Positions 36,674 to 47,924 of a stretch of DNA of 64,000 bases are shown here, in pieces. A program made the translations under genes and the position numbers. Within the stretch, counting starts at the first letter, position 1. The number at the start of each line of letters is the position of its first letter. The stretch is from Trileptium ribeirensis (lineage: Eukaryota; Nematoda; Enoplea; Enoplida; Thoracostomopsidae). The DNA lies in the NCBI GenBank assembly GCA_030248225.1, contig JASANE010028422.1:48368-112367 (forward strand), read 5' to 3'. The notes under the pieces are model-generated. The model was not told where the DNA came from. It saw only the letters and a list, made by a program, of their open reading frames with translations, and searched no databases.

Positions 36674-37464
36674 CTGGAAACAGATACGAATCAAATGCAG
36701 CAACACACAACGTAGCCTATTCCTAACCTACGGTGACTGGTATGGCTGCCAAACACTAAATATATACTATCTTAAAAGTGGTTTATACTGAAAATTGTAC
36801 TGTGCATTCCATCCAATACAAAACATATTATTTTTGCACTGCTTCATCAATAATTATACTAGATTACAAATCTTATTTTTTGTCGTAGTCAAACCTTGAA
36901 CAAATACGGGCGATACGTACTTTTTTTACATATATCTAGATAAGTGGCGATGTACATGTTAATTGTTGAAACCAAAATAATAATATGTCACTACAAGTTG
37001 CGGGGCCACTGCTCAACAATAAACCTTTAAATGGAATCAGTGTCTCTGCTATATAGCGTTACATTATATACTTCACATAATTAACCTCCGCAACTGTATA
37101 AGGTAGCGATTGTTAGCTACAGAAATTCCGCTATTAAGATGCGATTCCATGTTCAAACTTTTTGCGCAAAATTCCATCAAAATTTGTCAGAAATTTGTAA
37201 CGGAAAATGATTAGTTAAATTTTCAGCTCAATAATTTTCAATTTATTTTCTTTGCCACATGATTGGTTAAAGCAGCATGCCACAAAAGTTAGAACAGTGT
37301 TCATACTTTCAAATTTAGTAAAACTAGTAAAAATGCGTTCAACAATTTTGAGCAAAAAGTTTGAACGTATGAACGCGAATTAATATTTCGACCTGCAGTT
37401 TATTGAACACCTGCTGAAGACTATGTCAAAAGAAAAATATACGTAAATAAACAAAACATAAATG
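36674..37464. other. Unassigned AT-rich sequence in intron 4
   Basis: No gene or clear repeat. The whole intron runs from 36674 to 40793 and also contains a foldback element, a decayed hAT and a LINE fragment. Confidence 0.5.
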
Positions 37465-38198
37465 GCCTATTTCGGTTAGCCCCAGCCCGGAATTGAACAA
37501 TCTTCAAGATACAGCAATAATTATGTACCTTTCGACTCAGCTCGACGAGCCAGCTCAGAAAATATCCATTTCGGCCGGTGTTATAACAAAAAATTTGGCT
37601 TAAGTAACCCTGAAGGACGTTACGTTATGACGTTAGAAAAACAACAGCTTGGAGCCCCCGACTTAAGCCTAGTGTATGTGTCATGTAAAGACCTTAGCTT
37701 AGGCTTACTGTATCGAGAACGGTATGGCATGCATTTTATTTATGCCTCCCAGGGTTATTTTGGCCATAAAATTTCACGAATTTTTGAGTTCCCAGTGGTG
37801 CCCCGTACCCAAAATTTTCTCGATAAATGTATAATTTTATAATCATTCCAACCGCACTGAGTCAAATGGTGGTAAAATCGGCTCAAGGGGTTCAGCGGTT
37901 AAAGACCTAGGCTTAAGATTGCACAGCAATCAAAATAACTTCTTAACACATGAACCTAATCAACTGATTTTACCATCATTGCGAATGATATATAAAATTA
38001 TACATTTATCGAAAAACTTTTTTCGAAAATTTTGGGTATCAAGGGAGAGCCCAAAAAATCGAAAATAATTTACCTTATAAATGGCCGAAATGATTTTCTA
38101 AACCAGCTCGTCGACTTGAGTCGAATGATACTAAAATTATCACTGTATCTTCAACATTGATCAATTTCGGGCCTGAGGGGGCTAACCGAAAAGACCTA
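37465..38198. mobile_element. Foldback element FB-e
   Basis: The left arm ggcctatttcggttagcccc...cttcaagatacagcaataat matches the inverse of the right arm (ctgtatcttcaacattgatc, aatttcgggcc, gctaaccgaaaagaccta). The hinge has cttaagcctagtg, ccttagcttaggctta and gacctaggcttaagatt. Conserved inner blocks are taaccctga(g/a)gg and ctcgataaatgtataatttt. Confidence 0.75.
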
Positions 38199-38667
38199 AC
38201 AAAAACTACCCCGCTGTTATGGTGGTGAGTAAACTAGGATATAAGTTGGTCTGACCGCGCTGAGGTCGCTAAAACTAATGCATTTAAAACAGTACATAAG
38301 AAACAGATGCCTCGACATGTCCGCTAAATGAGTTTCGATCTCGATATTTTGAAGTCCTGCTGTAACATTTCATTTCGTTATTTCAGATTTACAACGTTGT
38401 ATATAGATTCTTATTTAAAGCATGTCTGTAAGCTGAAACGTGACGAATATTTCCATGATCAATCAAATCAATATGCTGCGCACCAAGTAAGGTAAGCAAA
38501 CATTCTCATAGCGGCAATTTCACATCGTACTGCTATATCATAGGCGTCGCCACGGTGGTACTGGGGGCAGTACCACACCCCACCCATTTTCAGTTAGTGC
38601 CGCCTGCCCGTATTTTTATTTGTAACATAAATTTTTCAACTTTTAAAAGTCAAATCGAATCTATTAA

Positions 38668-39493
38668 CAGGGTGTACGCGGGTCGGGCATCCCAGAATTC
38701 AAGAAGATTCAAGGAGAGTTAAGGAGCATTTTGGAAAAATTCAAGGAGATATTTCTACAGCATATCATCAACCGTATAGTTGACATGATGTTTCATTGCA
38801 AATAATGTTGACAAATAATATCGGGTAACAACAGCATTTGTTTGGGCATCCCAGTAAGGGACAGCAATATCCATTTGCCTACGTTCCGATATTCTGTTTA
38901 AAGCCTCATCGAACAGAATTACGAAAAAGTCACACTGTGTCACCTGCGAAACAACACGGTCTTGAAAATAACATGACTTGTCTTTCCAAACACAAAACTG
39001 TATCCAATTTTGTCGCGACCAATCGAAAAGATTTTGGCTATGTCGCTATCGGGAAACATGACCGAAAATATGGAACCAATACCATCACTACATCTGTAAG
39101 ACAGACGACTGCTTACTGCCTTAAGACACCAAAGTATCTCAGCCCTGGTTACATCATTGGAAATCCGTAAGCTTCCGAGTGACGCCTGGCCGGAAGTTGA
39201 AGCAACGGACTCTTGTGCTTCATGAAAGAAGAGTGGCTATATTAGGTTGACAAGAAACTATGTGCTGCGAGTCCTTATGTTTCTGCGATTCTGAAGACAT
39301 TAAGGACTATTATTTTGGGGCTGTCTATAGCACAAAATTCAAGGAGATGGAACATAAAATTCAAGGAGATGGAACATAAAATTCAAGGAGCTAAAAGGTG
39401 CCGTCACCAAATTCAGGGAGATACAAGGAGGTTTTCCTGATTCAAGGAGATTCCAGGAGAATCATGGAGATTCAAGGAGCGCGGACACCCAGT
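38668..39493 (-). mobile_element. Decayed hAT transposon with transposase remnant
   Basis: The ends are CAGGGTGTACGCG and, inverted, CTGGGTGTCCGCG, as in hAT elements. On the minus strand from about 39150 to 38755 run MFPDSDIAKIFSIGRDKIG and, after a frameshift, CDFFVILFDEALNRISERRQ, MDIAVPYWDAQTNAVVTRY and YTVDDML. This matches the (F/S)FDESLN...QMD...YW...TRY stretch of a hAT transposase family common in aquatic invertebrates and fish. Imperfect attcaaggaga repeats lie just inside both ends. I found no clear 8-bp duplication. The frame is broken and the rest of the transposase is gone, so it cannot be autonomous. Confidence 0.75.
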
Positions 39494-39839
39494 ATCAAGT
39501 CGACTATCCCAGTGAGTGACTGCTCTTTGGCTAAAATTTTCTGGCGACGCGACACGATGCTGAATACAAATTAAACACATGCGACATATAAAAAATCGTT
39601 ATGACGGCCTGGATAGGCGAAGATGTATTGCGTCCGCATATAAATTTATGTGTCGTTAATTTGCTTTCCCCTTTAAATAGTGGCGTAATTTTTTTAGGTA
39701 TTTTGGGATGAAACACCCGACAAAACCGGTTTTCTGAACATATAATTTGGGTAATCATTTATATATATACATGTATATAAACCATTTCATGTGTCAATGT
39801 CAATATATATTGTTATTAATCCTTCTGGAATGAATTGAT

Positions 39840-40129
39840 GATAAAAATATATTTAGTAATAAGAAATTTATGCCTAAGTCGCTTCTGGATACATTTGGTC
39901 AATGAACCTCAATATAGGTTGAGCAAGGTTCGCTACAATGAGCTTATAAATTTGTCATTAACTTGTCCTAGACTTGGGTAACTTTTTTAAAAGATTTACC
40001 ACGGAGATTAGGTTTGTATGAGTATCGGGAAGCTCAGGGTATTTCAAATAGGAAGGTGTTTTTAAGCACTGTAAGGACTAAGACTGAAGACCAGATGTTG
40101 CGGCCAAGACTAGTCTGCAATACTACAAA
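39840..40129 (+). pseudogene. Probable upstream remnant of the LINE at 40130
   Basis: A plus-strand reading gives RRLGLYEYREAQGISNRKVF and TVRTKTEDQM ahead of the intact C-terminal frame, resembling degraded LINE polymerase-proximal sequence. Stops and frame changes are present and no polymerase motif is visible. Confidence 0.35.
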
Positions 40130-40531
40130 ATGTATAAATGCGATTTTGCGGTAGAAACTTATCTAAATTGCAATATGGAAAAGTGGACTCGCACATTGAT
40201 ATCTCGAATAAGACTGCGATCTCACGATCTTGAGATTGAACGAGGTAGATATACATTACCGGTTACACCCAGGCAAAATCGTATATGTCGCTTCTGTAAT
40301 ATGAATATTATTGAAAATGAATATCATTTTGTACTTGTATGTCCTGTCTATGAAGAAAGTAGAACTCAATTAATTCCAAACAGTTTCTTCAATCCTTCAT
40401 CAGTCGAACAGTTCATAAGACTTATGTCAACTGAAGATTTTGAGTTACTCCTCTCTCTTTCAAAGTTTTTGCATGTCAGCTTTAGGCGACGCCGTGTTTT
40501 GTGGTTAGAAGAAGCAGCAATCATAGTTTAG
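40130..40531 (+). CDS. LINE ORF2 C-terminal domain with CxxC...HxxxxC zinc-binding motif
   Basis: An uninterrupted 133-codon frame reads SRIRLRSHDLEIERGRY, then RICRFCN...ENEYHFVLVCPVYEESR and FLHVSFRRRRVLW. This arrangement (basic SHxLxIERGRY, CxxC, HxxxxC, terminal hydrophobic/basic helix) is the C-terminal tail of non-LTR retrotransposon polymerase proteins in many invertebrates. Reverse transcriptase and endonuclease are absent, so it is a 5-prime-truncated insertion, as expected for target-primed integration. It ends about 260 bp from the exon 4 donor, antisense to the host gene. The intact frame suggests a fairly young insertion. Confidence 0.8.
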   Translation: MYKCDFAVETYLNCNMEKWTRTLISRIRLRSHDLEIERGRYTLPVTPRQNRICRFCNMNIIENEYHFVLVCPVYEESRTQLIPNSFFNPSSVEQFIRLMSTEDFELLLSLSKFLHVSFRRRRVLWLEEAAIIV

Positions 40532-40793
40532 TGAGTTGTAATTGAATGTTTTTTTATTAAATTGTCGGTTGACAAAAGATAAAAAGGACTTTATGTCTTG
40601 ATCTGTTGAAATAAACCACTTTCTTCTTCTTTATAAAAAATACATTAACCATGATATGAATTAAATATCAATTTAGCTTAGCATCTGATACTCTATATAT
40701 ACTGTTTTTCTTACTGTTGCTTTGAGATATATAAATGATCTATTATACGGTTATATGTATGGTCATCAAAGAAAAAATTACATAAAATAAAAC

Positions 40794-41002
40794 CTTTGGA
40801 GGTATTGCGAAATATCGTAGGGTCGGTCGTCAATCCTGGAGACGCCGGTGGATACTCGTCGGAAGCGTGGCTGTAGATTTGATTGATATATGCGAGGGCA
40901 TTGACAACCGGCGCTGCGACGCCCGGAAATTCTAAGCACGTCCCCGTTGATTTGTCGCGGCTACATCGAAAACCAAATTTTTGAGCATACAAATAATGAA
41001 AG
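40794..41002 (-). CDS. RGS12: RGS12/loco-like gene, exon 4 (C-terminal half of the PTB domain)
   Basis: The acceptor is tttttgtttttag (exon base 41002). Joined to the phase-2 end of exon 3 it reads VDPQLHLHSFHYLYAQKFGF, which aligns without gaps to VDPDLFNHKIHQGIARRFGF of RGS12. It continues CLEFPGVAAPVVNALAYI and NQIYSHAS, matching the final PTB strand and helix (CLEFPASSLPVLQFISVLY in RGS12). PTB domains bind phosphotyrosine or NPxY-type peptides. The donor is taken as TCCAAAG|GTTTTA (last base 40794, phase 1). A second phase-1 donor lies nearby (TTTTAT|GTAATT), so the exact end is uncertain. The 5-prime part of the exon and its acceptor are multiplied upstream. Confidence 0.9.
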
Positions 41003-41313
41003 CTAAAAACAAAAATATACAAATTCCAAGCACGGTCCCGTTGATTTGTCGCGGCTACATCGAAAACCAAATTTTTGAGCTTACAAATGATGAAAGCTAA
41101 AAATAAAAATATATAAATTCCAAGCACGGTCCCGCTGATTTGTCGCGGCTACATCGAAAACCAATTTTTGAGCATACAAATAATGAAAGCTAAAAATAAA
41201 AATATACAAATTCCAAGCACGGTCCCGTTGATTTGTCGCGGCTACATCGAAAACCAATTTTTGAGCATACAAATAATGAAAGCAGCTAAAAATATATATA
41301 GCATAAAAATCAA
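40937..41313 (-). repeat. 94-bp tandem repeat copying the exon 4 acceptor and exon start
   Basis: The phrase cacggtcccgttgatttgtc, or its exon version, starts at 40937, 41031, 41125 and 41218, giving periods of 94, 94 and 93 bp. The copy at 40937-41030 includes the functional exon start. The three others, upstream in transcript order, repeat about 35 bp of intron with the tttttag acceptor and about 59 bp of coding sequence. The second copy has a TAA where the exon has TAT. The third and fourth lack one base in the ccaaattttt run and are frameshifted. A minus-strand frame at 41081-41272 is simply this repeat. Confidence 0.95.
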
Positions 41314-42326
41314 AGCTGATAAAAAATAAACTAGTTATCGTGAAAACATGGTAATTTCATCATTATTCAGTACAGAACGTGATGTGTTTGAAACTACAGG
41401 TTCGGATCAGGGTTTCATGCAAATGCGCATTTCACGGACGCTTCTGAGAAATCGTTTTTCCATTCAGAATAGGCTGATTTTCGAATATTCAATCTAAAAT
41501 TATCTTCAACATTTTACATTGTACTGAACATCTACATAACAACCTGTGATAATACGGCGTATAAACAAGAAAATGCGCAATCTTTAACATAATCTGTTGG
41601 AGCAAAACTACACAAATTAAACTGTATTTGTATTTCGGTATAAAAAGAAGTACCGTTTGCAAAAACTCCCACTGCTTTCCATAGAAAATCCCAAATTTTA
41701 CACGCCTTTAAAGTTTAATAAAAATATCAAAAAATTTTATTGTTTAGTCGTTGCAAGCACCTAGCATTATTTTTAATACATGTAATACGAAAGCTGTTTA
41801 TTGCCAACTGCCATCGGTAATTGTCGTTGTCATTTAATTAAGATCTCATAGGCTGTGCAAACACTTGTTGATTTACTTCGCATAATCATAACTGCAGAAC
41901 TTCAGAATGGGGTTAGGTCAGTCTTATGACTGGCTCAAAAAATGTTCCTTTGATGCAATTTAGCGCCTTCCGTGCAAATCCTTAGCTATAAATCTACACC
42001 TCTTCCTATTTCTAGAATTAAATCATCTATTCGGTGATCTTAAGTTCTGCAAATTCGAAAATACTAGTTACAACATGTGTATCTGAGGATATGATTAACC
42101 AATTTTACCGAAGTTGATGGTAATAAATGCGACTGAGGTTCTTTGCTTGATTCCCAAATTATCAAAATTATATCCGGGAAGGAGAGGCAACGCGGCATAA
42201 CCTGTGGGTTTTCCAGTTCGAAACTGTGGAAATTTAAAACTCCTAATACCTGGGGCGACTCTCCTCAGCTCATCTGGAGTTGTCTAGTTGAGCTGGAGGA
42301 CCATAAAGTACACTCAAAATACATTA

Positions 42327-42555
42327 CATGAAATTTAAAAGAAATTTCATTGATTTTTGCACCACTAGATATTCCTTTAAATTTCAAAGAATATTCTTTG
42401 AAATTTCGAAGAATATTCCTTGAAATTTCAAAGATTTTTAAAAAATTATCTTATTATGACTTATCTTTGAAATTTCAAAGAATAGCTCTTTCTTTAAATA
42501 TTAAAATAATGCTCTGGTGGTGCAAAAATCAAAGAAACTTCTTTTAAATTTCATG
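42327..42555. mobile_element. Foldback/MITE with 42-bp inverted ends and nested palindromes
   Basis: The left end (catgaaatttaaaagaaatt...tttttgcaccactag) and the inverted right end (catgaaatttaaaagaagtt...tttttgcaccaccag) agree over 42 bp with three mismatches. Inside, the word ctttgaaatttcaaag, itself a perfect palindrome, occurs several times with small changes, so the interior can fold in several ways. No coding capacity and no clear target duplication. Confidence 0.85.
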
Positions 42556-42833
42556 GACGCCTATTTTAAGTGCAATTTAAATGTCACAAAGCGTCAAAAA
42601 TGTCTGATTTACACCTGATTGTAAATGCGCTTACTCAAAAACAAAAAAATACGATACATTGTAAAGATATGGATGACAAAGACAACATATACTGAATACT
42701 TAAAGGAACACAGACTGTCAAAGTTTAAACCAAATACCGTCAGATTGGCGGCGCCAGTCAGCCCGAAGGTTTAGTAACAATATAAATACCAGCGCGGTTT
42801 TGGCACAGAAGTTGTTTTTTTGCTGTATTATTC

Positions 42834-43110
42834 ATTGAGCGAAGCGAGGCGACCGATCTAAGCGTTTTTATTTTCTGTCTGGGGGCAAAAAAGTCGATGT
42901 CCGTTCGTCCGTTAGTCTTTCATGGATCTCAAGAACCACGGAACCTATTTCAAAAAACTTTTTTTTGTTTGAAAGCTTATCATGTGAGGATGTGCACCTG
43001 ATATTTTAGAAGTTTGGGAACTTGCCAATTTTATCATTAATTAAGCTAATTAACACCCTAATTAAGCTCATAACAGCTTAATTATTGGTCGTAGAGTCGT
43101 TTTAACGGCA
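42834..43110 (-). mobile_element. HINE/Helentron-like element, diverged truncated copy F
   Basis: Read on the minus strand, the right end (CGCTTCGCTCAAT), the cagacagaaaataaaaacgc block, a short cggacgaacgg tract and the ggttcttgagatccatg block match copies A-E. The left half fades out at about 43110. It is more diverged than the other copies. Confidence 0.6.
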
Positions 43111-44744
43111 TATACCCTGGGGTTTTCAGGTATGGCGAGTAGCAACTCTTAAGTTTTAACTCTTACTAACAAGTAGGAATATAATAAAACAACTGTATTT
43201 ATTTATTCATGTGTAACTGCCAATTGGTTTGTTACGGTTTTTCGTATTTTGCAACTACTATTTGCTGTACGTTGCTCTTTTCGATTGGTGAGGTTGAGTT
43301 TTCCATGGGGAAATAAGAAAATAGATGCATTGTACATACAGGAATAGTATAGTACGAATGTTATAGGCAAAATTATTTTCAGACTCCTTGTATATACTAT
43401 GATTTCATTGCTGTGCTTCGATTACCATTCATCACCATGGTGTATAAGCCACGTGACTTCCTTTGTCTTGCTTTTCGTTCGAACGGAATAAAACTATTCT
43501 TTCATTTACTCATTGTTGTCTACGTAATAATATATTCCCAAGACATTGAGTACGTTCATATTACTAATGCCGTCGCTCCGCTCAAAAAATGTAGTCCCAC
43601 TACGACTGGTTTGGCAAAGTGGATATTGGCTAGACTGCCTGCAAATCAACTTCCAATATTACCTGTACTGTGAAAAATTTTAGCACGTTACTTTAACTAT
43701 TACCATGCTATGCACGAAAACAACAAAAAAATTGACTTGATTTTGGCAAGAAAGTGACCGTTTTTAATACCTATACTTGGAAAACCAGACCTACACATAA
43801 ATGTTTTACCATAATATGTTGATAAATAAACCCAATAAATGGTAAAAATATTACAGATATTCGTTTACCCGTTCTTAACCAATAGCCGCTGTTTAACAAA
43901 ACTTTGTAGTGGTGCAACAACCAAGCATAAGGATGGTCTATCTTACGGCAAATAAGTTTATTTTGTAATGAAAAATACTAGGCGCCTCGGTCAGGGAATT
44001 CCCAACTACCGTGAAAACTGAATTTTAACGATAGTTGAAAAAAGCAAAAACAATTAGAGATGTTAACGTCAAGTTATGTAATAATATCAATCAGTTTGTT
44101 AAACATCACAAGATATAATTTAGAGACGAATAGAAATTCGATTGGACCGTCGACGCTGCAACCTTTACCTTGGACATAGACAAAAAATAGTAAAAGGCAC
44201 AACTAGGGTACAATATCTTTGCGGCAAAATAATATAATGGGTTATATATAGCGCATTTCTACAAAACTGTGAGTTTGGTAGGAAAATTGCATATTTCCGT
44301 CGAATTTAGTGTACTAAAAGCATTACGGTACTTGGGAATATTTTTTATTTTTTCTCTTGGTGTGGAACTTTTTTGAAAAAGTTATTGGTCTCATGCAATG
44401 GATATTACAAGGCCTACTACACTAACAAAAATTGAAGGTGTACACGGAGCACAGCAGCTAAAATGCAAATGCTCAAAGTAGCCGTTCAAAGTTAATGGCT
44501 GCAATTACCTACAGTAGCTGACTAGTACCTGTTAGTAACTGACTAACACAACGGTGATTATTATTACTGTGTATTATTTACCTGTGGCAGAATTGAGATT
44601 AATTACACTCACTTATAGAAACCGACAACGTATTTAACTACTTTTTGCCTTGATGCAGCTCTGTCCTCAAATAATTCTAATTAATTTAAATAATTGTAAT
44701 TAATTTATTCATATATAATATTAATATGTATTATCGATACATAC
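43111..44744. other. Unassigned sequence in intron 3
   Basis: An 86-codon plus-strand frame at 43413-43673 has no recognised motif. I see no repeat or gene in the rest. Confidence 0.45.
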
Positions 44745-45571
44745 CTATGCAAGTGTAATTGTGGATCGACGGCAAAAACATGACAAACGGTATGTCGGGA
44801 AGCGCGAGACCAAGTCACTCCGGTTGCATTACCGTTACCGGTTCCTGTCGACGATTTCGTGGCACTGCCGGCAGCTGCCATCGCAGTATTAGACGCATTG
44901 GATGTACTGAACGACGAACTAGTCCCTTCGGTTTCGCTCGAACTATCACCATTCCGTTGATGGCGACGTATTTCGGTTCCGATGGCAAAATACTGACGAT
45001 TCGTAGAGCAAACACGCAGGAAAGTAATTGTATCAACCGGGATTCGGGCTAAAACAAAACAACTATTGCGAAGGCCGACAGTGCTAGAAACGCAAGCAGC
45101 AGCGCTCCAATCATTCGCCAACGACGGACTTGCATCATCTCGACGACCACTCAGCTCATAGCCGATCACCGTTACCCCATCCAGAGATATGTCGATTAAA
45201 ACGGTCGGAGCATTGTTCACACCTTTTTGTCGAAGCGTTTGTACCGCATAGCGAATGAGCTGTTGCTTCGAGCGGTATGGTCCAGCAATCGGAACAGCGC
45301 CAATGTAAACAACAACCGCCTTCATGATAGCATCTGAATTTGAACACTTATCATTATTACATTCTGTGGCACCATCGCTGCTAGCTGTTACAGCAAACAT
45401 AGGATCCCATGATGACGGAGCAGCCGACAATGCTCGCAACGGCTCGCCAGTTGAAGAACTGTGGTTGCTGCTGCCGCCGTCACCACCGCAGCTACTGCTG
45501 CTACAGATACTACGACCAGATGATGAGCTGTTATCGTTCGGGTTCTCATCAAGATCGCCATCTACGCAAAC
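44745..45571 (-). CDS. RGS12: RGS12/loco-like gene, exon 3 (N-terminal part of the PTB domain)
   Basis: The acceptor is ttttcttctcag (exon base 45571, phase 0) and the donor CATAG|GTATGT (last base 44745, phase 2). The 827-bp exon encodes about 275 residues. After a Ser/Asn/Gly-rich lead comes the PTB core: AVVVYIGAVPIAG, LIRYAVQTLRQKG, VLIDISLDGVTVI, FLRVCSTNRQYFAIGT and HTVCHVFAVDPQLHLH. These follow, in order, the strands and helix of the RGS12 PTB domain (for example CHVFMVDPDL there). Two insertions enlarge the domain: one after the DGVTV strand (SGRRDDASPSLANDW) and a Ser/Thr/Gly/Asn-rich loop of about 45 residues before SRASRHTVCHVF. The domain is finished by exon 4. Confidence 0.93.
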
Positions 45572-46420
45572 CTGAGAAGAAAATATATATAAGAAGAAGG
45601 TACATTATTTCTAGGACAAATTTCATGTATAGATACAAAGCCATCAAATATTCATTTCTCTAAAGCCAAATATTCATAAATAGGAAGAAAATTATATATA
45701 TAATACTTCTCCACATTGCCAGGTTAATTCAGGATTTGTGTCATGTGTGTTTCTGAGAATAGAGACGCCCCATAGAAATTTTGAATATGCGGTCAATCTC
45801 TTTAATTTTGAGCAGGAGTGGGTCGCAGCTCCATATTCGTATGCTTGAAGAATCGGCCATAACAAACAACAAGCAAGCCTGCGTCGAACGTAGTCTTTCT
45901 GGAGCTTCTATTCACTATAGCCTCCCAGCAAGCAGTTTATGTTTTGTCCATTGTACAATGTGAACTATATATAATATGTGTTTGTTCCAGGTTATTATTA
46001 TATACTTGGTTCAGAGCAAAGCGTTTCGACAACCTTGTCTGATTCATAAATTCTCAATGCGCTGTAAAAGAGAATTGTAATAGCGAATGATGTGAAACGT
46101 CCAGGATGTAATCAATGAAGGATAATATAAAAATGTACATAAGTTTAGCATTGGTTTAAGCTTAATAAAAATCTAGTGAAATTACGCTTAATTTCTGGCA
46201 TAAATATGCTTATTGTAAATGTTTAGTATAGTTTGGTACTTAATATTAAGCTTTAATAAGGATAAAAATTATAGCATAACCATGCTACTGTTGTTGTAAT
46301 TCTTATAAAACTAACGCTACTTTGTATATTAACTATATTACGCTTAAATTTCAAAGTAGCGATGACAAAGCATTTTCGTTCCCAGAAACACTGTTTAATA
46401 ATAGATTTCGTTCAGAGTAA
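45572..46420. other. Unassigned AT-rich part of intron 2
   Basis: No gene or strong repeat. The intron runs from 45572 to 49456. Confidence 0.5.
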
Positions 46421-47540
46421 TAGTAGCGCCGCGCGCTGCGGGGAGCGTATTCCGAAGCACACCAGGGCGTATTTCTGGAGCCATAGCTGAGCTTGAACTC
46501 GCCACGAGTAGGCGTCACAGAAAGAGTTGCCCTTGGTCTGTAGTCGTTAGGGGGTCCTACTCGCTCCTGCCGGCTTCTCCTTCTTCTCGTTTTTCTCTTC
46601 CCAGGAACAAGACTAAGGGAGCATTCGTCGTATTGTTATCGTTTTAGCCCCCACTTTATTTCGCCTACGAGTTGCAATGGTTGTCTTCGCACTGTCATAT
46701 ATCCTACTGTGACAATATTGCCTGGCTGGTAGTGTAAGTAAATATTCTCAAATAAAATACAAAAAATCAATTACGGTGTCCCGTGTTCTGCGATTGAAAG
46801 GCGCGATATGTTTGTCTGGACGGCCAGGCTAATGCTGCGCGCCCTGGCTTGCGGGTGAGAATGTCTCAAGCCGGGACGCGTAGGGTTTGCTGCGAATATT
46901 ATTATTATGGAGTGTTGGAATGTGTGCGAGAGGAATGCACCAGGTTGACAACAGGGGTCACTCACCTAAATGATACAGGTAAATCACGCTAAAATTTACT
47001 AGGCAACTCACATCGTTCAGAACGAGTAATCGCGGTTAACAAAGTATATACCGATCGAAGCGTCCGACGTTAAACTCCCGGGGACTGTCAGGGCCCTGTG
47101 GGGGCCACATAGCCATAACCAGATCGGGTGAGGGGCCCAACCGATTGCAGCTGAGAATAAACTTCTATTAATATCGAATACAAATTTACAGCTAATTTTA
47201 GGACAACAAAGAACTATACAACTTCCCAGTGAGACTAGCATAGGGAACATCGATCCGACATTATGACCTGTGAACAGGTTTCGATGTCAACCTCCCTAGG
47301 GGACCTCAGCAATCATACCAAGATACTAGACACGTGCGCAACCAATCGGGCGGGGTCCGAACACACCTCGTGAAGCGCGCCAGTGGCCTGCTAAGCTCCA
47401 TAGCTTCTTGGGTTTGACCAAGAAAAGTGTCGAAATTACAAACTTAATGGTCCGCACTTGAGGTTATGATAGCCGGAGCCGTACGGGCATGGTGTTACGA
47501 AGTTGCGCCATGTAGCTGCGTACCGTTATTACGTATACAA
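46420..47540. other. GC-richer stretch of unknown nature in intron 2
   Basis: Base composition is clearly richer in G and C than the neighbouring intron (gcgccgcgcgctgcggggag, cagggccctgtgggggccac). Minus-strand frames at 46771-46965 and 47017-47250 contain Pro/Arg/His-rich peptides with no motif I recognise. It does not resemble rRNA. A decayed retroelement is possible, but I cannot show it. Confidence 0.3.
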
Positions 47541-47924
47541 AAATAATAAGATTCCAAATACTTTGCCTGTTGCGCGCCCCTTTTTGTAATTTATTACCTT
47601 TACTAGTTATATATAATTCATTGTAACAATATGTGCAGATTCAGCATGGCAAATGTTTAACAAAAAAGCTGAATTTCAGCATAGCTTTTACTTAAAAAAC
47701 TGCCGAATTTTAGGCATAATTAACTGTAAAAGTGTTATGTTAAATTTACCTGCTTTAGAATTATTACACTAAATAGCTTAATATTGTTTATTAAATGCCT
47801 TACCACCCTACGTAATAAGTAATATATCTTAAGCACTGCATGAATACTTTGATAAGTTAAGTTATGTTAAATAATTAGCATTATTGTGCCAAATATGTAA
47901 CATTAATATTTTGAGGGTACCTTT

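Noticed and set aside
38838..39170. Plus-strand 110-codon open frame
   Set aside because: It is the antisense shadow of the hAT transposase remnant.
41081..41272. Minus-strand frame with repeated VFDVAATNQRDRAWN
   Set aside because: It is the out-of-frame reading of the 94-bp repeat that copies the exon 4 start.
43413..43673. Plus-strand 86-codon hydrophobic frame
   Set aside because: No motif, no splice or start context, and length compatible with chance in 64 kb.
44759..45052. Plus-strand open frames across exon 3, and similar ones across exons 1, 2 and 5
   Set aside because: They are complementary-strand shadows of exons supported by domain similarity and splice phase.
46420..47540. rRNA or snRNA gene in the GC-rich patch
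   Set aside because: No recognisable conserved rRNA or snRNA blocks were seen.
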